Below are positions 48,564 through 58,499 of a stretch of DNA of 64,000 nucleotides, in pieces (the first letter of the stretch is position 1; every line of letters begins with the position of its first letter). A program made the position numbers and the translations under genes. The notes beneath the pieces were generated by a model. That model did not search any database and was not told the origin of the DNA. It saw only the letters and a program-made list of their open reading frames with translations. Origin of the DNA: Malus domestica (taxonomy: Eukaryota > Streptophyta > Magnoliopsida > Rosales > Rosaceae); assembly GCF_042453785.1 (NCBI RefSeq), contig NC_091663.1, positions 23,396,501-23,460,500 on the forward strand, read 5' to 3'.

Positions 48564-48597
<34 letters not shown>
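48564..48597 (+). repeat. poly-A tract (about 34 bp)
   Basis: An uninterrupted run of A. It may be a retrotransposon tail but no element body could be assigned. Confidence 0.9.
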
Positions 48598-48599
<2 letters not shown>

Positions 48600-48886
48600 C
48601 ACTCCCTCATCGGACACAAAGACATAAGCTAAATTCTCAATGTGTATGTAGTCATCAACAACTCATTATGTAAACCTAACACCCTTGTATATGTAATCTC
48701 AATCTAAGACGTTTGACCCCTCCCCAACTTTCTTAGTAGCTAAACGAAACCTTTCAGATGTGTTTTTGCAGTTAAGCTTTTATACCAAAACCAGACCTTT
48801 TCTGGTATAACAAGTAATGTCACCTAACCATTCCCATCCAAATGAAATTCATAAAAGAGTGCAAAAGAAAATTGAGCATTTACTAC

Positions 48887-49701
48887 CCCTAAAAGTGCCT
48901 TCATAGTAGCTGCTGGATTGTTCCCAGTACTCTTCTTGTACCCAAGAAATGCAAGGACAAAAAAGGAGGTATATGTAACCGCATCACACAAACCATAAGC
49001 GAGAACAGCTGCCAACCCAAGTTTTGCAAGTTTTGAACTCATTTCAGTGGAATTTGCCTAAAGAAAAATGTCAAATTATGAAGAGGATTATGAAGACGAA
49101 AATCCAATTTGTACGACTAGGAGGTTCATATTCTTATACATACAAGAACTTAACGATTCACTTAAAAGGAGAAGCAATATCAGCAAAAGTGTTGGAAATT
49201 TTTATTTTCATGTGAAAGCAAAGAGAAACACTAGAAAAAGTAGGGCAGAAGCATTCTACGAACGAAATTTTGAAGATTAACATCCCAAGGGCTGCATAGA
49301 GCTCCCACACAACGACTTAGTTGAACGAACTCTTTGATATTCCAATCTGATTTCTTGGTACAACTTACACTATCTAGAAATGCGAATTCCTTCCGTATGT
49401 ACTTGATCAATCACCTGTTCCTAAACATTCAGTTTGATACGAAAATCGTCTCTACGCATACATGTATCATTACGTTCACTCATTAATCATACAATATATC
49501 ACCAACATTCAACTCACACCTCCAATTAATTAATCTTGCATTCACCAATGTGTTAAGCTTTACGGAAATACAACATCTGAGACTATGAAAACTTGTAAAT
49601 GCAGCTGAAGGAACACTTGAGTGAAACTGAGACTCAGTAGTGGGTTTTGGGGAGAAATTCAAATGCAAGGAGCTACAGGAGGAGAAGGATGAAGTTGCCA
49701 A
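48887..49701 (-). pseudogene. DUF1279/FAM210-like plastid protein, 5' fragment
   Basis: Two exons on the - strand. Exon 1 (about 49701-49546) is Ser/Pro/Phe-rich like a chloroplast transit peptide (ATSSFSSCSSLHLNFSPKP), but the expected ATG is TTG at 49701. It ends at a gtgaat donor. Exon 2 (49057-48887), after tctttag, encodes SSKLAKLGLAAVLAYGLCD, AVTYTSFFVLAFLGYKKSTG and NPAATMKALLG, the membrane-proximal start of plant DUF1279 (FAM210-like) proteins. It ends at GTAGTA, an imperfect donor. Later exons are not present downstream, where a poly-A run and RNase H relics lie. Start loss plus missing 3' half make it a dead fragment. An intervening exon between 49060 and 49540 cannot be excluded. 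Confidence 0.62.
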
Positions 49702-50121
49702 ATTCTCGGGGGAGGAATATGCTTTTGTGTTTGCTTTTTTCAGTTGTTTTTGTTCTGAAAATCCATATGGATGGACCATTTATTCACCATTTGTGCCTGA
49801 ATACTGAACACCATTCCAAAGTTTTGTTCACCACATCAAGCCCTTCCTCAAATTCAATTATGCACAGTAGTCTGTTGGGTCATGTGAGTAATACTTTCTT
49901 CACATAAAATACGTGATTAACTTGAGATATCATTGCATCAGAGAAGCCGGATTAAATAGGTCAGAGCCCTAGTCATAGCAACTGTAAAGGCATCTGTAGT
50001 GCACCAAAAAAAGTAGGAAAATGTTTTCCACACCCTCAATTTCTTACTTTGTATTGATTTTTTTAGATTTATTTATTCCATCCTATAGAACTTAAGCAAA
50101 GCAAATAAAATATTAGAAGGG
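49702..50121. other. intergenic, nothing recognised
   Basis: No coding similarity found. An open + strand frame at 49647-49907 is antisense to the transit-peptide exon and regarded as chance. Confidence 0.45.
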
Positions 50122-50290
50122 GTGACGTTTGATATTGATTATTTACCTATGCATTTTGATTTTGTTAAATTCGGGTTCATTCCACGGGAAAATTACTTTG
50201 TTGCTCACGTGGTGGCTTCGTTTGCTACCAAGCATGGTGGTGAGTTCCCTTGGCTTGGGATGAGATTGGCTGGATTTTTTATAATATTTG
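50122..50290 (+). pseudogene. RNase H-like (RVT_3 type) fragment
   Basis: The frame reads FDFVKFGFIPRENYFVAHVV and ASFATKHGGEFPWLG, matching the C-terminal end of plant RVT_3 RNase H proteins ('F..R..N..AH..A'). Upstream catalytic residues are absent. Confidence 0.55.
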
Positions 50291-50389
50291 TACCGCTAAT
50301 GCAAAACTTGTCATTCGGCTTTAATAAGTTTCCATCATTTCGACAAAAAAAGATAATAATAAAATCCACCTTTTCGACCAAAAAATAAA

Positions 50390-50392
<3 letters not shown>

Positions 50393-50421
<29 letters not shown>
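50393..50421. repeat. (TA)n microsatellite
   Basis: About 14 TA units. Confidence 0.9.
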
Positions 50422-50425
<4 letters not shown>

Positions 50426-50615
50426 TAAAAAAAATTAAGGGGTAAATAAATACTGATAATAAACGAATATTTATCATTCAATAGAAAAAGATAGAAAGTA
50501 CACCAATGACTAATTAGTACATGACAAAAAAAAAATTAAGTCCTAATTAATAAAATTATATATATCTTTTCTTGAGAACAGGAAATGAAGTGTATTAATA
50601 GAGAGCCAAAGCAAA

Positions 50616-51084
50616 CTAGATAGACAGCCCGCTCAAAACTACCCGAACCGCATTCAAACCCGAAGCAGACGATTCATCGCTTGATGGACCCTGGGCAGCA
50701 CTATCCGGTGACAGACTTGCCGGCGCCGGAATCGGTGGGCTACCGCTTGATGGGAACATTCCCGGGGATTCTGCCGGTGTTGCAGAACTCGAAGGAACGC
50801 CGACTGGTAACGATGGGGTTGCTGCAATCTCAGGACCCTCTGCAACTGGCGGAGCCCCGGCTGGACTTTTCTTGGGAGCGCTCACCGGAGTTTTGGCCGG
50901 AGAGGCAACGGTTGGCGTATGGGGCGCCGGTGATTGAGCCGGTGGAGACACACTCTTGGACGGGCTCTTCGTCGGCGAAACCGATGTGGGAGGGGATGCC
51001 GGAGAGACGGTGGGTGGGGTAGCCGCCGAAGGACTTGGGGTCAGCAGGGAAGTTGGCTGAGAGGTCTTGGGAGAAGTCTTAGGC
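50616..51084 (-). pseudogene. classical arabinogalactan protein fragment
   Basis: The - strand frame is dominated by Pro, Ala, Ser and Thr with SP, TP and AP dipeptides (TPPTVSPASPPTSVSPTKSP, PAGAPPVAEGPEIAATPSLP), the hydroxyproline-rich core of classical AGPs, which are extracellular proteoglycans attached by a GPI anchor. The end SGLNAVRVVLSGLSI is followed by TAG at 50616. Reading on gives six more hydrophobic residues (FALALY) and TAA, so the GPI signal is probably cut short by a nonsense change. The N-terminus with its signal peptide is missing: at 51084 the frame runs into a MITE. Beyond the MITE no signal peptide is recognisable, so the gene was probably already truncated. Confidence 0.68.
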
Positions 51085-51455
51085 CCCGTTTGGGATTGAG
51101 GTGATTTTAAAAAAAGCCACTGTGAAAAAAAACTGAGGGTCATTTTTGTGTTTGGTAAACTGAAAAAAAAGGGCTTATTTTGGAAGCTGCTGTGAGAATA
51201 AGCTGAAAATCAAAGGAAAAGCTGAAGCTGCTATTTGCTGCTTTGAAAAAAAGCCAGTTTTTTCAAAGCACATGGAGCTACAGTGCTCCTTTAATGAAAA
51301 GACACACTATCATCCTGCTTTTTTTTCCAAAAGCACTTTCACAAAAAAGTTTACCAAACACTCTACTGGCTTTATTTCACAGCCGCTTATTCTCACAGCA
51401 CAGCCGCTTATTCTCACAGCAGCTTTTTTTCAAAGCACAGCAATACCAAACCAGC
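51085..51455. mobile_element. hAT-like MITE in the AGP fragment
   Basis: Flanked by TCTTAGGC (51077-51084) and CCTTAGGC (51456-51463), an 8 bp duplication with one mismatch. The ends cccgtttgggattg and the complement of gctggtttggtattg are inverted repeats. The inside has inverted copies of gctgtgagaataagc and aaaagccagtttttt. Confidence 0.78.
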
Positions 51456-51463
51456 CCTTAGGC

Positions 51464-52643
51464 TATTATACTTAGACTTGATTGTATTACACTATTAACA
51501 TTGATGCTTACACTATGAACGTTTTATTAAAGTAGAGTAATGTAATTCATACCATGTTTTTATACAATATTTCTATACAATCTTAGGTGATATCTGATAT
51601 AGACAACCATATTATTTGTGGTATACGAGGAGTCATTCTCCTTCATTTCCTTGAGTTTTGCAAATTTTTCAAATGATGTGACTGTCCACATCAAATACCA
51701 CTTAAGGTGGTATGAAAATGTAGTACAAAAACATGATATGAATAATATTATTCCAAACAAGTGTAGGTACTAGGAAATGTCATAAAATTACATAATATTC
51801 TAATTCACTTTTATCCTCCCTAACTTAAATGTACAACGGTGTGTTACAACATGATGTTAACTTTGTAAGGATTATTTTACTTTTCTGAAGTTGGCCGCTT
51901 CAGGAATATGCTCAAGAGATCATGAATGAAAGAAGGTCACCTTAGTAAGCTTTCGCTTTCTGCCTTTAAGTTTGCGTGTATTTTGAGTAGAAGACACCAG
52001 ATCACTTTTAAAAGAGATGTCAAATACACTAAGACTGGACATCAAGATGTTCTCTAAGAGATGTATCATATATGATGTGTCTGTTGAGTCATCTGACTTT
52101 TTATTGTTTACTTGTCTTTTTTACAGCAAACAAAGATAGAGTTAAATGCTTTTAATTTAATTTTTAATGCATGAGTCTCATTAACAACCAATAAGATGAA
52201 ACTAAAATCAATTTAAATTATTTTTAGTCGTTAATGTAATTAATGGGGCCCAATATATTAATAAATAAATATTTAACACATCTATGGAAAAGAAAAAGAT
52301 TTAACATCTATATTCAATTGCTCGCATTGTCAATCAAATAAATTTTGATATATTATATTTGATATCTTCTTAAGAGATGCTCTTATAGTAGTTTATAAGT
52401 ATTAGGCCGACATCCATATTAAAATGAAAGGTAGTTCTATTCATACACTTATTTTTACTTTTTATACTCTCTCATTTTTTGGTCGTCGGAACAATAGATT
52501 AAAGATTAATAGCTACTAATTAATAAAAGTATGTAAGAAATAAAAATTAGTGTGGAGTAACACTTTCCAAAGGGAATTAGGGTGTACGTGTGGAGGCCCA
52601 TGTATGATTTGGGTTAGATGGTTGATTAAACTATGTAATATAA
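51464..52643. other. intergenic, nothing recognised
   Basis: AT-rich DNA without recognisable genes or inverted-repeat elements. Confidence 0.5.
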
Positions 52644-52652
52644 TTATATTTA

Positions 52653-53998
52653 GGGTAAATTACATAGTAGCCCCTCAGGTTTGAAGTCTATTACAACCCC
52701 ATACAACATCTTTAAAACATTTCGCTTTCATACCTCAAGTACTATTTTATTTCAAAATAATACAACCGTTAGATTTTCCATCCATTGATCCGTTAAGCGC
52801 TGACGTGGTTGCCACATTTGTGCCACGTGGCTGCCAAATGTGTGCCACGTGGCAAAAAAAATTATTTTTTTATTTTTTTAAAAAAACCTAAATCTTCTAA
52901 ATAAAAATTTATAAAACAAAATTAAAATTAAAAAAAAAAAAAAAAACCTAAACCTAAACCCAGTTCGTCTCCCCCCCCCCTTCCATCTTCTCCTCCTCCC
53001 CCATCTTCATCTTCCCCATCTTCATCTTCTTCCCCCTGCAACCCAGAAAAACAAAAATACCCATCAGTTCGTCGTCCCCCTCCTCCTCCCATCTCTTCTT
53101 CCCCCGACTCCCCTACCTGCAACCACCATACCTTGAAGCCTTTCCTCTGGAATTGAATGTTCACCAAATGAGGCTGCACACCGTCAGATCTGCAAACCAA
53201 GAACAAACAAACAAAATTAAAATTCAAAGATTTCAATATTTTGAGGGATTAAAGTAGGGAAAGGGGAATTGGAGCAAAGACTGCCAGTAGGTGTCGAGAT
53301 TGTCGTCACGGAGAGACAGACGCCATTGCCGGCCTTGCAGGAGCTGACGCTCCAGGCAGCCTTCTTGCCCATTTCTCTGAGATCGTCGTCGACTACCAGT
53401 AGCTGGTTCCCTCCCATCAGCTTCGCATCCTCTTCTCCCTCCGATGACTCCGTCACCATTGCCTCCTCTTCTATGATTGATTCTTTGAACAGGAATTAGA
53501 AGAAAAAGAACCCTAATTTGATCGAGTTCCTAAAACCCAAAAAAAGCATGTGGACGGGTCATGCGGGGAGGGTGTGGGTATGCTGCGGGAGGGGGGGAAA
53601 AGGTTTCTGGGTGGGGGGGGAGCTGCTGGGAAGGGCTCAGGGGGAAGGTCTGGGAAGGGTGGGGAAGGGAGGTGCTGTGGTGCGGGTGCGGGGGCGTGGG
53701 GGGTAGGGAAAGGAAGTGAGTTTGCTGGGTTGCGCGTTTCTGCATTTGTTTTGGGCTTTTTTTTTTTTTTTTTGATAGAAGATTTAGGTTTTTAAAAAAA
53801 TAAAAAAATAATTTTTTTTGCCACGTGGCACAAATGTGGCAGCCACGTCAGCGCTTAACGGATCAATGGATGAAAAATCTAACGGTTGTATTATTTTGAA
53901 ATAAAATAGTACTTGAGGTATGAAAGTGAAATGTTTTAAAGATGTTGTATGGGGTTGTAATAAACCTCAAACCTGAGGAGCTACTATGTAATTTACCC
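52653..53998. mobile_element. Pack-MULE carrying an APC10 gene fragment
   Basis: Perfect 9 bp duplication TTATATTTA (52644-52652 and 53999-54007). The terminal inverted repeats start GGGTAAATTACATAGTAG on the left; the right end gives GGGTAAATTACATAGTAGC on the other strand. The arms are about 250 bp (52653-about 52905 and about 53772-53998) and share cgttaagcgctgacgtgg and gccacgtggcaaaaaaa. No transposase lies between them. Instead there is a GC-richer insert containing the first two exons and first intron of APC10. This is the structure of a Pack-MULE (MULE with captured host DNA). Confidence 0.92.
53135..53459 (-). pseudogene. APC10: APC10 (anaphase-promoting complex subunit 10) 5' fragment, captured
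   Basis: The - strand exon 1 starts at ATG 53459: [47 protein letters not shown]. One base is then missing, after which another frame gives [12 protein letters not shown], so the APC10 order is intact except for a frameshift. Exon 1 ends at 53281 (TGGCA|GTCTTT). An intron of about 90 bp ends ggtttgcag, and exon 2 from 53189 reads SDGVQPHLVNIQFQRK before similarity stops near 53135. APC10 is the DOC-domain subunit that helps the APC/C ubiquitin ligase recognise substrates. Only about a third of the protein is here. The retained intron shows capture at the DNA level, not from mRNA. Possible transcription from the MULE end is untested. Confidence 0.88.
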
Positions 53999-54115
53999 TT
54001 ATATTTATCAATGAAAAACTAGGTTGAAAAAAAAAATTAAATGAAAAACTAGGGCCTATTTATTAAAAAAATCAAAGACTAGGGCCTTGGGAACTGGGGC
54101 TCTTCGACTCTAATG

Positions 54116-54315
54116 GAAATGGATCATCTCCGGATCTCTTCTATCAAGGCCATCAAATCAAGTGATCCGGGTTTTCTAAATTTTATCCAACGGCAAAAAA
54201 TTATCACAGTTTTTAATGAGTCAAAATAGGTAGGCCGTTAGATGAAATTTGGAAGACCCGGATCACTTGATCCGGTGGCTTTGGTAAAAGAGATCTGGAG
54301 ATGATCTCTTTCCAT
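54116..54315. mobile_element. 200 bp MITE with 8 bp duplication
   Basis: CTCTAATG flanks it on both sides (54108-54115 and 54316-54323). The arms are inverted copies (atcatctccggatctctt against the complement of atcatctccagatctctt, both followed by the aagtgatccgggt block), so the element is nearly one palindrome. An 8 bp duplication fits hAT. Confidence 0.82.
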
Positions 54316-54323
54316 CTCTAATG

Positions 54324-54898
54324 ACTTAGATTAGTTTTTATAATAAAGAATACTAATTAATTTAGGTTAATTTGGACTAAAACATAAAATTGTTTACAAC
54401 AATCGTAATGGTTTGAATTTGAATCAAACTGTTGCATTTGTTTTAAAAAGGCATATGATTGCCTATAAGTCTCCACTGCATTTAACGTCAGTTAGCAACA
54501 ACATTCATATATACGAAATGGGAGAGAAACACAATGAAGTTTGCCAAAATCAAAGTTTTGATGTTGAGATTTTAATTATAGATAGTTGAATCATGACGAA
54601 ACCTACGCCTAAGTAGGAACGAAATTTTGTTTCGAAGACGTTGCGAATCTGCAAGTTTTTATTTGCATTGCAAATCCAATATTCTAATATGGTTTCATCA
54701 TACTTGATATTTGTATCATTAATTGGTTGTTTATTTTTATTCCCAATAAAATTCTTAGTTATGATTGTTGTCCGGCTGGCCAACAGTTGCCGTGTTTGAA
54801 ATATGTGATGGTATTTCTTACGATTATTCACACTAGCTTCATTGCTTACAATTACTTATATACAGAATTTTTCACGCCATCTCCACCACATAAGTTTA
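54324..54898. other. intergenic, nothing recognised
   Basis: AT-rich; short open frames on both strands have no recognisable similarity. Confidence 0.45.
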
Positions 54899-55144
54899 AG
54901 GGTTATGATTTTCACGCACCCTTAACTACTTTTCCTACACTCCTTTCTATTTTTTTAGTACTTAATTGGTATCCTACTATTTAATCTTCCATATATACCC
55001 TTCCCTATTTAATCTTTCATTAATTACCATAAAAAAGTAGGAAGGGTATATATGAAAAATTAAATAGTAGGATACCAATTAACTATTAAAAAATAAGATG
55101 GGATATGAGAAAAGTAGTTCAGGATGTGTGAAAATCACAACCCT
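54899..55144. mobile_element. palindromic MITE, about 246 bp
   Basis: The left arm agggttatgattttcacgca, aactacttttc and ttggtatcctactatttaat matches the complement of the right arm (agggttgtgattttcacaca, and so on) over about 110 bp. No convincing target duplication was found, so the family is unassigned. Confidence 0.75.
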
Positions 55145-55754
55145 AGATTTAAATCAGGAGTTGACAGTGAGTATTCATATTATGCCAGAGCAAAGTGCCG
55201 ATGGTAGGCCCCAAAGAGCATAAACATATATATATCGGTGGACTCAGTTGCAGTAATGTTTCAAACTTTCAAGAACATGGCAACATTACGTCAACTCCAA
55301 TTAACATTTCTTAAAATTTGATTACGTGTTTTGCGTGTTGACTTTTAGTCACGATTTGAAAATCCCGGTAACAATTCAGTTATAATATGCATGGTTATTT
55401 GTTTAACATGCCTTATCACGTACAAGAATAATAGCTACGGTAAACTGACATGCATTTAACTTTTAAACCAAAAAGAACAAATCTAATCAAACAAAAAGTC
55501 ATAAGTAATGAAATAGAAGATTAAAACACTTTGCTCACGTACAAGAAATTAATGTTCTTCACTTTCATTTAATCTCTTTAAAGAAGTAATTCAATGAGTT
55601 CTTACAACAGAATACAGGAAGGGATCTGTTAGACCCTTATTATGCACAAAAATGCACTTGTTTGTGAACTGAATAACGATGAAGAGAAATGGTTCCCAAT
55701 TAACATCCAAAAGAAGTTATTCCGACCCGTTCAAATGGCTGTAACCGTTAGCTC
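55145..55754. other. intergenic, extensin 3' region
   Basis: No gene. The part nearest 55754 is presumably the 3'UTR and terminator region of the extensin gene. Confidence 0.5.
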
Positions 55755-58373
55755 TTAGTAATGCTTCGGAGGTGGAGGTGACCTGTAGTAGTATGCAGGT
55801 GGTGGTGGAGACTTCAATGGAGGAGGAGGTGAGCTGTAGATGTATGGAGGAGGTGGGGACTTTGATGGTGGTGGTGGGGACTTGTAGTGGTAAGGCGGTG
55901 GTGGTGACTTTGCTGGTGGTGGAGGTGATTTGTACTGGTAAGGAGGAGGAGGGGAAGGTGACGGTGGAGGTGGTGATTTGTAGACATAAGGAGAAGGAGG
56001 TGAAGGTGAAGGAGGTGGTGGTGACTTGTAAACATAAGGAGGAGGAGGTGAAGGTGATGGAGGTGGTGGCGATTTATAGATGTAGGGAGGTGGAAGTGAT
56101 GGAGATGGAGGTGGTGGTGACTTGTAGACATAAGGAGGTGGAGGTGATGGTGATGGAGGTGGTGGTGACTTGTAGACATAGGGAGGAGGAGGTGATGGGG
56201 AAGGTGGTGGTGGTGATTTATAGACATAAGGAGGAGGAGGTGATGGAGATGGCGGTGGAGGAGATTTGTAGACATATGGAGGTGGTGGTGAGGGTGATGG
56301 GGGTGGTGGAGACTTGTAGACATAAGGAGGAGGAGGTGAGGGTGAAGGAGGTGGTGGTGACTTGTACACGTAGGGAGGAGGATGTGATGGTGATGGAGGT
56401 GGTGGCGACTTGTAGACATAGGGAGGAGGAGGTGATGGGGAAGGTGGTGGTGGTGATTTATAGACATAAGGATGAGGAGGTGATGGAGATGGGGGTGGAG
56501 GAGATTTGTAGACATATGGAGGTGGTGGTGAGGGTGATGGGGGTGGTGGAGACTTGTAGACATAAGGAGGAGGAGGTGAGGGTGATGGAGGTGGTGGTGA
56601 CTTGTACACATAAGGAGGAGGAGGTGAGGGTGAAGGAGGTGGTGGTGACTTGTAGACATACGGAGGAGGGGGTGATGGTGATGGAGGTGGTGGCGACTTG
56701 TAGACATAAGGAGGTGGAGGTGATGGTGATGGAGGTGGTGGCGACTTGTAGACATAGGGAGGAGGAGGTGATGGAGATGGGGGTGGAGGAGATTTGTAGA
56801 CATATGGAGGTGGTGGTACGGGTGATGGGGGTGGTGGCGACTTGTAAACATAAGGAGGAGGAGGTGAAGGTGAAGGAGGTGGTGGTGACTTGTACACATA
56901 GGGAGGAGGATGTGATGGAGATGAGGGTGGAGGAGATTTGTAGACATATGGAGGTGGTGGTGAGGGTGATGGAGGTGGTGGCGACTTGTAGACATAAGGA
57001 GGTGGAGGTGATGGTGATGGAGGTGGTGGCGACTTGTAGACATAGGGAGGAGGAGGTGATGGAGATGGGGGTGGAGGAGATTTGTAGACATATGGAGGTG
57101 GTGGTGAGGGTGATGGGGGTGGTGGAGACTTGTAAACATAAGGAGGAGGAGGTGAAGGTGATGGAGGTGGTGGCGACTTGTAGACATAGGGAGGAGGAGG
57201 TGATGGTGATGGAGGTGGTGGCGACTTGTAGACATAGGGAGGAGGAGGTGATGGGGAAGGTGGTGGAGGAGATTTGTAGACATATGGCGGTGGTGGTGAG
57301 GGTGATGGGGGTGGTGGAGACTTGTAGACATAGGGAGGAGGAGGTGAGGGTGATGGAGGTGGTGGTGACTTGTAGACATACGGAGGAGGGGGTGATGGTG
57401 ATGGAGGTGGTGGCGACTTGTAGACATAAGGAGGTGGAGGTGATGGTGATGGAGGTGGTGGCGACTTGTAGACATAGGGAGGAGGAGGTGATGGGGAAGG
57501 TGGTGGTGGTGATTTATAGACATAAGGAGGTGGAGGTGATGGAGATGGGGGTGGAGGAGATTTGTAGACATACGGAGGTGGTGGTGAGGGTGATGGGGGT
57601 GGTGGAGACTTGTAGACATAGGGAGGAGGAGGTGAGGGTGATGGAGGTGGTGGTGACTTGTACACATAGGGAGGAGGAGGTGATGGTGATGGAGGTGGTG
57701 GCGACTTGTAGACATAAGGAGGTGGAGGTGATGGTGATGGAGGTGGTGGCGACTTGTAGACATAGGGAGGAGGGGGTGATGGGGAAGGTGGTGGTGGTGA
57801 TTTATAGACATAAGGAGGAGGAGGTGATGAAGATGGGGGTGGAGGAGATTTGTAGACATATGGAGGTGGTGGTGAGGGTGATGGGGGCGGTGGAGACTTG
57901 TAGACATAAGGAGGAGGAGGTGAGGGTGAAGGAGGTGGTGGTGACTTGTAGACATAGGGAGGAGGAGGTGAAGGTGAATGAGGTGGTGGTGACTTGTAGA
58001 CATAAGGAGGTGGAGGTGATGGTGATGGAGGTGGTGGTGACTTGTAGACATAGGGAGGAGGAGGTGATGGGGAAGGTGGTGGTGGTGACTTATAGATATA
58101 AGGAGAAGGAGGTGATGGAGATGGGGGTGGAGGAGATTTGTAGACATATGGAGGTGGTGGTGAGGGTGATGGGGGTGGTGGAGACTTGTAACGGTATGGA
58201 GGGTGCGCAGATTGCTTTGGTGGTGGGAAATTGTAGTAACGTTTTGTGCTGTGGGGTGGTGGTGGTGAAGAATAAGTGTAAGGCTCAGTAGCAAGCACAC
58301 TTGTGGCTAAAAGGCATAATGTCACGACATAAAACATTAGAGGCCAATGCCTCGGCTGTTTCGAGGCTATCAT
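55755..58373 (-). CDS. extensin-type hydroxyproline-rich cell wall glycoprotein
   Basis: An uninterrupted 872-codon frame. It starts at ATG 58373 with a signal peptide (hydrophobic WPLMFYVVTLCLLATSVLA, cleavage likely before TEPYTY). A short leader with HSTKRYYNFPPPKQ follows, then about 46 repeats of a 16-residue unit SPPPPSPSPPPPYVYK, and a tail with SPPPPAKSPPPPYHYK and a final SPPPPKHY. SPPPP blocks are sites of Pro hydroxylation and Ser/Hyp glycosylation. YVYK supplies Tyr for intramolecular isodityrosine and intermolecular cross-links, so the secreted rod can be insolubilised in the wall by peroxidase. It is longer than many extensins, which usually have 10-40 repeats. Occasional unit variants (SPPPHS, SSSPPPP, SPSHPPP, SPVPPPP) show mild divergence. 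A TATA box sits about 100 bp upstream. No introns. The repeat number could be affected by assembly collapse. Confidence 0.95.
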   Translation of the reverse strand: MIASKQPRHWPLMFYVVTLCLLATSVLATEPYTYSSPPPPHSTKRYYNFPPPKQSAHPPYRYKSPPPPSPSPPPPYVYKSPPPPSPSPPSPYIYKSPPPPSPSPPPPYVYKSPPPPSPSPPPPYVYKSPPPHSPSPPPPYVYKSPPPPSPSPPPPYVYKSPPPPSPSPPPPYVYKSPPPPSSSPPPPYVYKSPPPPSPSPPPPYVYKSPPPPSPSPPPPYVYKSPPPPSPSPPPPYVYKSPPPPSPSPPPPYVYKSPPPPSPSPPPPYVYKSPPPPSPSPPPPYVYKSPPPPSPSPPPPYVYKSPPPPSPSPPPPYVYKSPPPPSPSPPPPYVYKSPPPPSPSPPPPYVYKSPPPPSPSPPPPYVYKSPPPPSPSPPPPYVYKSPPPPSPSPPPPYVYKSPPPPSPSPPPPYVYKSPPPPSPSPPPPYVYKSPPPPSPSPPPPYVYKSPPPPSPSPPPPYVYKSPPPPSPSPPPPYVYKSPPPSSPSHPPPYVYKSPPPPSPSPPPPYVYKSPPPPSPVPPPPYVYKSPPPPSPSPPPPYVYKSPPPPSPSPPPPYVYKSPPPPSPSPPPPYVYKSPPPPSPSPPPPYVYKSPPPPSPSPPPPYVYKSPPPPSPSPPPPYVYKSPPPPSPSPPHPYVYKSPPPPSPSPPPPYVYKSPPPPSPSHPPPYVYKSPPPPSPSPPPPYVYKSPPPPSPSPPPPYVYKSPPPPSPSPPPPYVYKSPPPPSPSPPPPYVYKSPPPPSPSPPPPYVYKSPPPPSPSLPPPYIYKSPPPPSPSPPPPYVYKSPPPPSPSPPSPYVYKSPPPPSPSPPPPYQYKSPPPPAKSPPPPYHYKSPPPPSKSPPPPYIYSSPPPPLKSPPPPAYYYRSPPPPKHY
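55960..58190 (-). repeat. 48 bp coding tandem repeat array of the extensin
   Basis: About 46 units of 48 bp. Larger groups recur (for example the order of aggaggaggtgatggggaag, ggtggtggtgatttatagac and tggaggtggtggtgagggtg blocks), so segments of several units were duplicated together. Because 48 is divisible by three and the units lack stops in other frames, long artefact frames exist on both strands. Confidence 0.9.
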
Positions 58374-58472
58374 TCTCTGGCAATTGAGATGTTATTGCCA
58401 GAAAACTGTACTTCGTTCTTAGAACTTGTTTGTGAGTGAGTTGAGTTGCTTTTGAAAGGGTGAGAGCTATCC

Positions 58473-58482
58473 CCTTTTATAG
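58473..58482 (-). promoter_or_regulatory. TATA box of the extensin gene
   Basis: ctataaaagg on the - strand, about 100 bp before the start codon, in the expected position for a leader of about 70 bp. Confidence 0.7.
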
Positions 58483-58499
58483 CATGCAATATATGAAAT

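Noticed and set aside
55772-58291. 839-codon + strand and 828-codon alternative - strand open frames over the extensin
   Set aside because: Both arise from the stop-free 48 bp repeat. Their products are monotonous Val/Glu/Cys or His/Leu/Ser repeats with no credible start or family.
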